From a virus, in the IMG/VR virus record IMGVR_UViG_3300032285_000371, positions 1-37,740 of that record: DNA of 37,740 bases, one strand, 5' to 3'. The notes below the pieces were generated by a model. That model was not told the origin of the DNA and did no database searches. It saw nothing but the letters and a program-made list of their open reading frames with translations. Positions 1 through 8,019 of the stretch are shown one piece after another; the stretch's first letter is position 1; each line of letters starts with the position of its first letter. The position numbers were made by a program, and so were the translations under genes.

Positions 1-347
1 GGGGGAGTAGCAAGTTTATTTGTCACAACTGTTGTGGCAGTATTTGCTAATTTAGTCCAATCAGATGCCTTAACTGTTGTACCGGCAGTAACACCTCGAT
101 AATCAGGAGGGAAAGTTGCATCAAGTGTAGGATCTGTTCCTGTCTGGTGCCATCTGCAACGCCATAAGTCTGTCCAAAGATTAGTATAATGAGCTAGAGT
201 CACTTTACCTCTAGAAGCAACTTGACTACTAGCAACTGATTGACCATATCCGCTATCACCGGATCCATTACCTAAAATAGTTCCAACACTGCTTTGGATA
301 TTATTATAATCCTGTGCGGTGATCTTTTGTCCTGTTGATATTGTCAT
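1..347 (-). CDS. Virion structural protein, N-terminal part (cut by window edge)
   Basis: The reading frame opens at an ATG on the minus strand (complement of 345-347) and runs off the left edge, giving 115 residues. The start is preceded by a purine-rich GGTATAGGTA, and the gene begins 14 bp after the stop of the upstream fibre gene, so it is the distal gene of the same late unit. The N-terminus reads MTISTGQKITAQDYNNIQSS, followed by a Gly/Ser-rich turn and a second segment with the same flavour (KVTLAHYTNLWTDLW, later VKASDWTKLAN). This 'ITAxDYNxIQ' type of start is familiar from T4-like cyanophage virion proteins of unknown function. I infer a tail or fibre-associated structural role from this and from its neighbours. 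No catalytic motif is visible and the C-terminal part is missing. Confidence 0.7.
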   Translation of the reverse strand, partial: MTISTGQKITAQDYNNIQSSVGTILGNGSGDSGYGQSVASSQVASRGKVTLAHYTNLWTDLWRCRWHQTGTDPTLDATFPPDYRGVTAGTTVKASDWTKLANTATTVVTNKLATP

Positions 348-361
348 TACCTATACCTTTT

Positions 362-1876
362 TTATAAAATTAAACATTCTACAAGTTTTACTGCAATATC
401 ATCATTAGTCTCTAATGCTATTGCAAATACATCTTGTAATTTATCATGTGCCACGGTAGCAGTACCCTCATTTCCGGCAATTAGTCTATCACCTTTACGT
501 ACAGATCCTGATACTTTAACTGGCACACGACCTTTTAGAGCAATATAAGTACCGCCAACTAATTCTTGATTCATCATAAATGCTGGATTGGCACTAACTG
601 CTCCAATTGCACGATCACCAAGAGTACAAGCAGTAACTTCAGCTTCTCCGCCAACAGCTACTACTGTTCCAACTTCATATTCTTGATCTGCTAGGTACTT
701 TTCTGCTAAGTCGGCATAGTTAGCCGCTGTTGCTGTTCCAGAAAAATATGTAGCAAATATACTACCAGCTGTTACATTGACACCGTTGATTGTTTGATCA
801 ACTGCTGTACGAGCTACAATAGTGTTTGATGTTGAAGCTGTATCTGCACTAAGATAAGAACCACCTAATCCTAGTCGATCTGCTCTTAAAGCAGTACCGC
901 TAAATGTTGTAGCATAAACAGTTCTCCAGGTATTTAGTGTTGTACCTAAATCACAAGAATTAGATATTCCTGGTTGAACTGTTGAACCTACTAGTTTCAT
1001 AGGGCTAACTGGTGCGTTATTTGATGTAGTTGTGAAAACTATTGTATCATTTAACTGATTGTAAATTGTAGGAGTAGTGTTAGCATCGTTATAAACACGT
1101 AATTTTGCTGGATTGCCCACAGTATATCCAACATCGGCAAATTGAACTAGTGTGCTAAATGTTGCGTTTGATGACAATGTAAAATTACTAATGTCATAAC
1201 CGCCTAATCTTTCTGAATTAGATGCTGTTCCCCAGAAACGCTGATTACCCGTTGTCTGACCTAATTGACTGCTGTTAGTAGTATATGCTAGTGTAACACC
1301 CTGATGTATGTCACCAAAACCAGCGTTAACTAGTGTAGTATTTGTTGATGGGTCTAAAGAGAACAAAGCATCTGCACTAATAATAAAGACTGTTTGATTA
1401 TTAGCAATCGCTTGAATTATAGCGTGTGTATTACCTAGTGTATCTCGTACACTAGTAGATTTCATTTGTGTAGTACCAGAACCTGCAACACCCTGTGGTC
1501 CAATTAGTACAGGTGCTGTACCATTCCATACATATAACTGATTGTTAGAGCTATCATACCAAAAATCACCGCTAGTTAAACCAGCAGGTAAGCTGGCAGC
1601 GGTAGTTGATCCACCTGTAATTCTCCAGTTTCCGTTTACATCGTAAAATCTTAGTTTATTATTTGCAGTATCATACCATACTTGACCAGGAGTTGGTTTG
1701 CCTGGTGCATTATTATTAGCAAAATTTTCTAATAGATATACAAAGTTCTCATTTTGTATGATTCCGTAACCCGCATAGTTTTTACCGACTATTTTTAAAT
1801 CAAGAGTTTGATCCAATGTGCCGTCGGCTACTGTGGCTACTGCTGTTCCGTTATATTTGTATATGGTATATGGCAT
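362..1876 (-). CDS. Tail fibre protein with ADLAEKY-type C-terminal domain (504 aa)
   Basis: Fibre-like protein, rich in Thr, Ser, Asn and Gly. Residues 1-200 form a module shared with the next two upstream genes: VGKNYAGYG (30-38), ENFVYLLENFAN (43-54), GQVWYD (64-69), a second GDFWYD (103-108) and QLYVWNG. The middle is beta-rich shaft with a typical fibre phrase, DLGTTLNTWRTVYATTFSG (309-327). The end contains ADLAEKYL (388-395), GDRAIGAVSANPAF (420-433) and KGDRLI (461-466), a C-terminal domain common in phage fibres. It recalls the peptidase G2/IMC-type self-cleaving fibre ends, but I cannot show a catalytic residue. Its own late promoter (1898-1905) and a GAGG ribosome site precede the ATG. 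Inferred role: distal fibre or adhesin, with a C-terminal trimerisation or maturation domain. Confidence 0.75.
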   Translation of the reverse strand: MPYTIYKYNGTAVATVADGTLDQTLDLKIVGKNYAGYGIIQNENFVYLLENFANNNAPGKPTPGQVWYDTANNKLRFYDVNGNWRITGGSTTAASLPAGLTSGDFWYDSSNNQLYVWNGTAPVLIGPQGVAGSGTTQMKSTSVRDTLGNTHAIIQAIANNQTVFIISADALFSLDPSTNTTLVNAGFGDIHQGVTLAYTTNSSQLGQTTGNQRFWGTASNSERLGGYDISNFTLSSNATFSTLVQFADVGYTVGNPAKLRVYNDANTTPTIYNQLNDTIVFTTTSNNAPVSPMKLVGSTVQPGISNSCDLGTTLNTWRTVYATTFSGTALRADRLGLGGSYLSADTASTSNTIVARTAVDQTINGVNVTAGSIFATYFSGTATAANYADLAEKYLADQEYEVGTVVAVGGEAEVTACTLGDRAIGAVSANPAFMMNQELVGGTYIALKGRVPVKVSGSVRKGDRLIAGNEGTATVAHDKLQDVFAIALETNDDIAVKLVECLIL

Positions 1877-1897
1877 GTGCTAATTCCTCATTGCTAG

Positions 1898-1905
1898 TAT
1901 TTATG
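1898..1905 (-). promoter_or_regulatory. T4-type late promoter octamer CATAAATA
   Basis: The minus strand reads GCATAAATACTAGC here, one mismatch from the T4 late consensus TATAAATA. It lies in the 39-bp gap between two fibre genes, 21 nt before the ATG at 1876, with GAGG between them. The same motif at a similar distance occurs at three other gaps in the window. It is expected to be read by the gp55 sigma factor and would give a leader of about 15 nt. Confidence 0.75.
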
Positions 1906-1915
1906 CTACTAGCTA

Positions 1916-3580
1916 TTACAAGTTTTGTGTAAACGACCACGATCCGGCGCTTACTGTATATAATTTTTTGTAAACTACACTACTAATAGTACAGTATATT
2001 CTACATTTTGTGCCGTTTTGACGTTCACTTGCAGGATAAATTACGTTAATTACAGTTGACGCTATCTGTGCATCAGTAAGTCCGGTGCAATCGATGTTGC
2101 CTAACCCTAGCGGCTGTGAACTTGCGGTTGTATCAACGTAGTTTTTATTTGCGGCATCTGTAGAGGAAGACGGTGTTGCTACACTAGTAATCTTTGCAGA
2201 ACTAACATCTACTGTTCCAGTACCTTTTGGTAATAGTGTAATTGTCCCGTTAGCACTCCCCGAGTTAACATAACTAATTGTGCTAGATGCTACGTTAACA
2301 TAACCAGCTTGTAGTGTAGTTAAATTACCAATACTAGTCAATCCAGGAGCACTTGTTACTCGAACTGCTAATTGAGTTTCAGTGAGTACAGGGAATCCGT
2401 TAATAGAGAACGATTTTCCAACTGCAAGGTTGATACTGTCAGTACTCATCCACGAACTTGCCGCATTGCTCCAAGTAAATGTTTTGTCAGTAGCACCTTT
2501 AAGTATAATACCGCCAGCATCTGCTGTAGTGTCTGATGGAGTTGCTACATTACCGAGCTCAATATTCTTATCAACGATTTGAATAGTTGTAGATTCAAGG
2601 AATGTAGTAGTACCTTTAACATCAAGATTACCTCGGATAATAGTGTCACCATTAACATCTAATGATGCTGCCGGAAATGCTGTGTTAACACCTACATACT
2701 GATTAGTTGCATCAACTGATAAATTAGTAAAGGTTCCTGAATTATTTGTAGTTACAACTGTAAAGTTTTGATTAGCTATAGTATTTTTAATTGAAAAATT
2801 AACATTAGATACATTAATTTCTGTAGCAGAACTTGGGCCAAGTTTTAACGGAGTTGTGTTTGTTAAACTTAAAATACCGGAAGAACCCGAATTGCTAGTG
2901 GTGCTAACAAATGCCTCTGCTGCCTTTAACGAACCGTCGGCTGCTACAAGATAGTTAGACTTACTACTTACATGATCAAACACTATGCTTCCAGTATTTG
3001 AACTATATGAGCCGGCAGTAAATCCTACTCCCACATTACCTGTAAATCCACTTATGTTACTCTTAGGAGTAAATGCATCTTTACTAAAAATACCAAGTAG
3101 CACTTGATTAACGTACAATCCAACTACTGTATGATTGACACTTAAATTGTCCAATACATCAAAAACTTGAAATCCTGAAAGACCTTGTGTATTTGTATAT
3201 AACGGACCTGCTAAGAAAAGTCCAGAACCGTCATTAAAGTATAATTGCTTTCGAAGACTATCGATCCATAAGTCGCCTTGAACTAGTGTAGGGATAGTAG
3301 AACTAACTATCGTACCGCCACTTACCTTAAAACTATTACCATCATAAACTTTTAATCTACCAGATGCACTATCATACCACAATTGGCCTAAGATAGGATG
3401 ATTAGGCTGACTTGTATTTGCAAAGTTTTCTAAGATCTTAACAAAGTTTTCAGCCAAGTATTGTCCATAACCGCTAACATTTTTACCAACTAGTGTTAAA
3501 TCTGTTGCAGTTTGATCAACTGAACCGTCAACTACTTGAGTAAGAATCGTTCCGTCTGTTTTTGTGATCTGGTAACTCAT
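1916..3580 (-). CDS. Tail fibre protein (554 aa)
   Basis: Second of three tandem fibre genes sharing an N-terminal module of about 200 residues: VGKNVSGYG, ENFVKILENFAN, GQLWYD, LKVYDG, GDLWID, then the SKDAFTPK..GFTG segment. At about residues 305-345 it has LDVNGDTIIRGNLDVKG followed by IQIVDKNIELGNV, a phrase recurrent in T4-like cyanophage fibres. Further on, GTGTVDVSSAKITSV and TDAANKNYVD are typical of fibre shafts. The C-terminus (DCTGLTDAQIASTV to the end) is a small unassigned domain with two Cys residues. The start overlaps the stop of the upstream collar-domain gene as TAATG, implying translational coupling. It is the last gene of the late unit that begins at 6379. Inferred role: structural fibre or adhesin; no enzyme motif is seen. 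Confidence 0.75.
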   Translation of the reverse strand: MSYQITKTDGTILTQVVDGSVDQTATDLTLVGKNVSGYGQYLAENFVKILENFANTSQPNHPILGQLWYDSASGRLKVYDGNSFKVSGGTIVSSTIPTLVQGDLWIDSLRKQLYFNDGSGLFLAGPLYTNTQGLSGFQVFDVLDNLSVNHTVVGLYVNQVLLGIFSKDAFTPKSNISGFTGNVGVGFTAGSYSSNTGSIVFDHVSSKSNYLVAADGSLKAAEAFVSTTSNSGSSGILSLTNTTPLKLGPSSATEINVSNVNFSIKNTIANQNFTVVTTNNSGTFTNLSVDATNQYVGVNTAFPAASLDVNGDTIIRGNLDVKGTTTFLESTTIQIVDKNIELGNVATPSDTTADAGGIILKGATDKTFTWSNAASSWMSTDSINLAVGKSFSINGFPVLTETQLAVRVTSAPGLTSIGNLTTLQAGYVNVASSTISYVNSGSANGTITLLPKGTGTVDVSSAKITSVATPSSSTDAANKNYVDTTASSQPLGLGNIDCTGLTDAQIASTVINVIYPASERQNGTKCRIYCTISSVVYKKLYTVSAGSWSFTQNL

Positions 3581-5742
3581 TATAATTGTCCAGTAAAAAT
3601 AATATAATTAATAGTCTGATATGGATTCATGATATTAATTGGCTGTGCGGTCTTATCGCTGTTAACTCCGCCGCTACTTGGAAATCCGTAACCGGTACTA
3701 GAAGTTGGCATACCTCTATTCGCTGTAACCTTACCAGACGTATCTGTAGCACCAGGTAAGCCGGCAGCATAGTATTGGCCTTGGCCACTGTTTAATGTAT
3801 GTTCGTGATCTGGTAGTTGATTTGTTAACAATACTTTTGTTGATGTTCCGGATGAACTACCAATCACATCAGCAGTAACATCTGTTACTCGATTAGCAAA
3901 TGAACTAATAGTACTGATAGACGTTGGTGTAGCTCCCGGACTCGATTTAGCTGTAACTTGAATGTTGTTATTCATATTATCAGCACCGAGTGGGAATCGA
4001 CCTCTTAAGTCTGGTAATCCAAAAGTGTTTTGGCCAAGGAGTGAAACTGCTAGTTTGTAGGTATATCCGATAGTTTGATATAATAATGGATAACTTGCAA
4101 TCGGAACTTCAGCACCGTCGCATAGCAAATATCCCTTAGGTACTGAAGACCCAGCAAACGGAAATATTGAACCTACTGGTACTGTGGCTACGTTGCTAAA
4201 AAACGTAGCTTTAGTTATTTTTCTTAAACCTGGATTAGTTGCATCATTACGATATATTAAGAACTGGTCGCCATTTTGACTGTCTGTAGCCGCAGTTTTA
4301 TCTAAACCAATAATAGCATTAGGTGCTAGTGCTACTGTGAATGTAGCAGTACCTGTTTGAGTTTGGCCATTATAACTGATAGAGTTACTCGATACGTCGC
4401 CGGTTAAACTAAATGTAGTTGCACTAGCTAAGGCACTGGCAGTACCAGTAATGTTACCAGTTAGGGTTCCACTAAATGCTCCACTAAATGCTCCAACAAA
4501 GCTGTCAGCGTATATATTTCTAAATGGTCGTGTACTTGTACCAATGTCATATAAGTGCGCCGCGCTGTCAGAGCCTGGCTGTATTACAGCCGCTGATAAT
4601 GGGTTACCGCTTGTCCCACCGTCAAGATAATTTAAATAAATTTGTCCGTAACTAGTAATGTCGTCACCAAAATAGGACTTCTTGGCAGCTGAAAAACCAC
4701 CGTCGGTGATCAATGCACCAGTTCCAACTTCTCGACTGTCTGTATTATTAGTATTTGAGATAATACCACTAACATTTAATGTGCCTAGTACATCTAACGT
4801 AGCTTGAGGATTAGTATTGTTCTGTCCAATACCTACATATTTCTGCGCATCCAGATGTAATAGTGTTACTAGGCCATCGGTATTATTATTAACTTGGAAA
4901 TTAACACTACTACCTGCTGTCTTAGAATAAAATACAGTCTGTGATCCGTCACTAGTAATGTTGAAATTTAATCCAGTACCAAGACTTATACCACCGCTAT
5001 TGTTAACTTGCAATGGATAATTCGTAGTGCTTGTCTGATCACTTCTTAAGAAGTTGCTGGCGGCAACTGATTTGCCACCTGTGTTTAGTGCATCTGCTGA
5101 CGAAGCTGTTCCGACAAACTTGTATGTCGATAAAGCAAAATTAGCAAGACTAGTATTTTGTACGTTGATACCTGCAGATATTCCGTTGAATCCAGTAAGT
5201 GCTGTCTTAGGAGTAAATGTGTCTGCGCTGATAATAGCTACTCGTGTGTCATTAGAATAAAGACTAATAACATTATGGCTAACCGGAGGATTCTGAGCGT
5301 CAACGATTGTTTCAACTTGGGGACCTGTTTTCAATCCTGCTGAAAATTGTGGACCTACTAGTAACCAGTTTGATCCCGAGTAGATATAAAGTTGTTTGTT
5401 ATTTGTGTCAATCCACAGGTCACCGATTAATCCATTAGGCGTAGTATCAGATTTTTTAACAGCACCGGCGGCATTCCAATTAGTACCATCATACACCTTA
5501 AGCAAATTAACGCCAGCGGAGTTGTCGTACCATATCTGCCCTTGCACAGGACTAGTTGGTGCTGTTGGAGCCGCAAAATTTTCTAGTAAATGTAAAAAAT
5601 TTCCAGCTACTAAAGGTGCGTATCCAGAATAGTTTTTTCCTACAAAAGTTAAACTTGTCTGATTGTTTAGAGTTTGGTCGGCAACCGTAATTGGAGTTTT
5701 TGCAGGATTATTTGTTTCAGTATAATTTACTTGATAACTCAT
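3580..5742 (-). CDS. Tail fibre protein with phage tail collar domain (gp12-like, 720 aa)
   Basis: Residues 1-200 carry the module shared with the two downstream fibres (VGKNYSGYA, NFLHLLENFA, GQIWYD, LKVYDG, GDLWID, QLYIYSG, SADTFTPK..GFNG). A beta-rich shaft follows, including LDVLGTLNVSG and DIGTSTRPFRNIYADSF. A phage tail collar domain lies at about residues 515-590: VPVGSIFPFAGSSVPKGYLL, CDGAEV, and FGLPDLRGRFPLG. This domain occurs in T4 short tail fibre gp12 and in many phage adhesins, where it mediates trimer folding and receptor contact. The C-terminus (MNPYQTINYIIFTGQL) is the usual ending of collar proteins. The gene begins 1 nt after the stop of the 204-aa gene, whose last codons contain its AGGAG ribosome site. 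I call it a gp12-like fibre; true orthology to gp12 is not shown. Confidence 0.82.
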   Translation of the reverse strand: MSYQVNYTETNNPAKTPITVADQTLNNQTSLTFVGKNYSGYAPLVAGNFLHLLENFAAPTAPTSPVQGQIWYDNSAGVNLLKVYDGTNWNAAGAVKKSDTTPNGLIGDLWIDTNNKQLYIYSGSNWLLVGPQFSAGLKTGPQVETIVDAQNPPVSHNVISLYSNDTRVAIISADTFTPKTALTGFNGISAGINVQNTSLANFALSTYKFVGTASSADALNTGGKSVAASNFLRSDQTSTTNYPLQVNNSGGISLGTGLNFNITSDGSQTVFYSKTAGSSVNFQVNNNTDGLVTLLHLDAQKYVGIGQNNTNPQATLDVLGTLNVSGIISNTNNTDSREVGTGALITDGGFSAAKKSYFGDDITSYGQIYLNYLDGGTSGNPLSAAVIQPGSDSAAHLYDIGTSTRPFRNIYADSFVGAFSGAFSGTLTGNITGTASALASATTFSLTGDVSSNSISYNGQTQTGTATFTVALAPNAIIGLDKTAATDSQNGDQFLIYRNDATNPGLRKITKATFFSNVATVPVGSIFPFAGSSVPKGYLLCDGAEVPIASYPLLYQTIGYTYKLAVSLLGQNTFGLPDLRGRFPLGADNMNNNIQVTAKSSPGATPTSISTISSFANRVTDVTADVIGSSSGTSTKVLLTNQLPDHEHTLNSGQGQYYAAGLPGATDTSGKVTANRGMPTSSTGYGFPSSGGVNSDKTAQPINIMNPYQTINYIIFTGQL

Positions 5743-5743
5743 A

Positions 5744-6358
5744 TTATACTCCTGCTAGGCCAGTAAGGCTTTGTATTCTTACAGTATAATCTATCTGTAT
5801 AAGTCTATTCAACGCTTTTTGTACAGGATGGAATATAACGTGAGTTAGTAGTAGACTAGATTTAGTAGCACTGTTATAAGATACTAGGCCTAGCTCATCA
5901 AATACTGCTGGAGATGAATTACTGTTTGTTGTGTCAAATGCAGACTGTCCTGAAATATTTTCACCGTAGTCAAGTAAACAAGTTACTAAGATATCAGTGT
6001 AGTTTACACCAGTTACATGACGTACTTCAATAAAGTTTCTAGTAGGATCAGTGTTAAGACTAGAAGTACCGTCTACAACTTTATAGTATGTTTGATTGTA
6101 CAAGCTAGCATTAGAGCCACTGCTGTTTGGTGTAAGATATGTAATAATTCCCGTAGGATCTACGGCAGTGCCGCCATTACCAAACGCCATCTGATTAATT
6201 ACACCTTGTCCGCTGTTGGCAATACTTTCTGCCAGTGCAATACTCATGTTTTCGTAATGGATCGCATTGCGTTTGTTGACGTAGATTTCCTCAGATTTTG
6301 GATCCCAAATCTTAATATGGCCTTCAATGTGTACGCCGGTTAATTCATTACTCTGCAT
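5744..6358 (-). CDS. Conserved virion structural protein (204 aa)
   Basis: Compact protein with the N-terminal phrase TGVHIEGHIKIWD, then VNKRNAIHYENMSIALAESI and INQMAFGNGGTAVDPTG. These strings are recurrent in a conserved small virion protein of T4-like cyanophages and related marine phages. The last part (LLTHVIFHPVQKALNRLIQI) is predicted to be mixed alpha/beta. There is no signal peptide, transmembrane segment or catalytic motif. It is the first gene of a late unit: an octamer GATAAATA at 6379-6386 and AAAGAGAG precede the ATG, and the collar-domain fibre follows directly. The position suggests an adaptor between baseplate and fibres, which is inference. I do not know a T4 counterpart. 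Confidence 0.7.
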   Translation of the reverse strand: MQSNELTGVHIEGHIKIWDPKSEEIYVNKRNAIHYENMSIALAESIANSGQGVINQMAFGNGGTAVDPTGIITYLTPNSSGSNASLYNQTYYKVVDGTSSLNTDPTRNFIEVRHVTGVNYTDILVTCLLDYGENISGQSAFDTTNSNSSPAVFDELGLVSYNSATKSSLLLTHVIFHPVQKALNRLIQIDYTVRIQSLTGLAGV

Positions 6359-6378
6359 ATTGGTCTCTCTTTATCTAG

Positions 6379-6386
6379 TATTTATC
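6379..6386 (-). promoter_or_regulatory. T4-type late promoter octamer GATAAATA
   Basis: The minus strand reads AGATAAATACTAGATAAAGAGAG. The octamer has one mismatch to TATAAATA and shares the following CTAG with the 1898 site. It sits in the 55-bp gap downstream of the peptidase gene, 20 nt before the ATG at 6358, with AAAGAGAG as the ribosome site. No hairpin terminator for the upstream unit is visible in the gap, so readthrough is likely. Confidence 0.75.
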
Positions 6387-6413
6387 TGTGTTTATTATCT
6401 GCTAGTTTAATAT

Positions 6414-8018
6414 TCATCGGGCACCGGTAGATCGTCTAGGATATGCTGATCCACTAGCGGGTCTAAATCCGTAATTTTGTTTAGGAAATGTAGTGCCTGT
6501 ATGAAAATATTTGTAAATTTGATCTACTTTGGGAGTACCTAGTCCTGTTACAGCATCCCATCCTGTAGTCGTTGTATATCCAGTTGTATACCCGTTTCTG
6601 TTATCACCGCTAGTAATATCATTAAAAAATGTAGTACTATTAGAATACCAAACAGACATATCAAATGGTATACGTGTACCTAGCTGTTGACTTAATCTAG
6701 CCCAGATGCCTGCTAGCAACGGAGCAGACGCACTAGTACCACCGACTTGAATTAAACTTCCTCGAACAGTACTTGTGCCGGCGTAATAAAATACATAACC
6801 AGTTTGTGGATCTGCTGGAGCACTTATATCCGGTATCCCCCTGCGAGGTAAACCAGTAGGAGTCCCGGTAGTGCTGGCAGTTTTAGTAGTCGTAGTTAGT
6901 CCGGTTTGCCAACTAGGTCGTGCTATCGACGAGCTAATGCCGCCGCCACTACCGTCCCATGCTACTTCACTAGTGATTTGATTACTTCCATTTAATGTAA
7001 TTGTTGTTCCGCCAGCACTAATCATGTACTGACTACAAACACTAGCTGCCATACTTAAATTATTTGCACCACTATCTCCACTACTGACAAAACAGGTAAT
7101 ACCTTTTACAATCGCGGCTTGAAATGCCGAATCATATTGTGTTCCATCGCCCAGTCCCCAGCTAATGCCAATAACGCTCGGATTATTGACTGTGTCATTT
7201 ACTGCGGCATTAATATTATTAAGAATACTTTGTGTTCCAGTGTTTGGTGAAATGTAATATGCAATCTTTGCACCAGGTGCTACTGCACCAGCACAATAAA
7301 TGTCTAACATTGACTCGCCTGAACTAGTTGGGCTGAAATACGCATTACCTATATTAATTGTTGTAATTGACGGTGCAGTTAATCCAATGCGACTAAAAGT
7401 TGCAGTTACATCAGGTTGTTGCCATCCTTCGGCATAGCCCGCTAATACTGCTGGATCTAAACTTAATTCAAAAATTCCAATGCAGGCGCCGTAGCCGTTT
7501 CCGCTCGGAATATTATAAGCGGTGGCCATCTGGATAGGTGTAACTGCCGCATCTGGATTTGCTGTTTGTGCATTTGCAACCTTAGCTAATTTCTTAGCTA
7601 AAAAACTTTGATCAAATCCCGGAACACTATCAACTATGTCTGCAATTTCTGATGGTATAGTAACTGTTCCCAAAGGATACATATAGGTTCTGCCGTTTTC
7701 AGTAACATCTAATAATGTAATTTTAAATAGATCATTAAATGTCTGGACTTTTCCTATAACCTTAACTACACTTTGTCCATGATGTGCTTCTTCAATAGAT
7801 AAATTTTTACTTGTTGCCCAAGCTATTACCTTATTTAAATCAGCATCTGTTGCACCAAATTGATAAACAAATTCATCATGTCCTAAAATAGGATTTTCTC
7901 CTGCAATAACTGTATCAGCATACTCCTGAAGAGTCATACCATTTTCGTGGGTATCTCTTTTAAGATACAAACTAATGTGTATCTCTTGATTGGGGTCTTT
8001 AGCTATAGTACTAGACAT
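6414..8018 (-). CDS. S53 sedolisin/kumamolisin-type serine-carboxyl peptidase (534 aa)
   Basis: A complete S53 pro-peptidase. Residues about 10-150 match the pro-kumamolisin activation domain. The mature domain starts near PIQMATAYNIPS (161-172). The catalytic set is intact: Glu235 and Asp239 in GESMLDI, followed by the family phrase CAGAVAPGAKIAYY; oxyanion Asp315 in SSGDSG; nucleophile Ser429 in GGTSASAPLLAGIWA. The C-terminal calcium site is also present: Asp467-Ile468 in FNDITSGDN, and Gly486/Asp488 in GWDAVTGLG. There is no signal peptide, although cellular sedolisins are normally secreted. The ATG follows the stop of the repeat fibre by one base, within a late tail unit, so it should be made with virion parts. 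Inferred roles: processing of fibre or giant-protein chains during assembly, or a virion-borne enzyme that digests host surface protein. Activity, pH optimum and virion location are unknown. Confidence 0.9.
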   Translation of the reverse strand: MSSTIAKDPNQEIHISLYLKRDTHENGMTLQEYADTVIAGENPILGHDEFVYQFGATDADLNKVIAWATSKNLSIEEAHHGQSVVKVIGKVQTFNDLFKITLLDVTENGRTYMYPLGTVTIPSEIADIVDSVPGFDQSFLAKKLAKVANAQTANPDAAVTPIQMATAYNIPSGNGYGACIGIFELSLDPAVLAGYAEGWQQPDVTATFSRIGLTAPSITTINIGNAYFSPTSSGESMLDIYCAGAVAPGAKIAYYISPNTGTQSILNNINAAVNDTVNNPSVIGISWGLGDGTQYDSAFQAAIVKGITCFVSSGDSGANNLSMAASVCSQYMISAGGTTITLNGSNQITSEVAWDGSGGGISSSIARPSWQTGLTTTTKTASTTGTPTGLPRRGIPDISAPADPQTGYVFYYAGTSTVRGSLIQVGGTSASAPLLAGIWARLSQQLGTRIPFDMSVWYSNSTTFFNDITSGDNRNGYTTGYTTTTGWDAVTGLGTPKVDQIYKYFHTGTTFPKQNYGFRPASGSAYPRRSTGAR

Positions 8019-8019
8019 A

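Noticed and set aside
6017-6343. Plus-strand frames opposite the 204-aa gene and elsewhere in the tail block (e.g. 8267-8611, 31179-31487, 34505-34825, 35228-35533)
   Set aside because: All lie wholly or almost wholly opposite well-supported minus-strand genes, have no ribosome site, and give compositionally odd products, several of them Pro/Val/Leu-rich.
6359-6413. Rho-independent terminator after the peptidase gene
   Set aside because: No stem-loop followed by a T run could be found in the gap; only the late promoter octamer is convincing.
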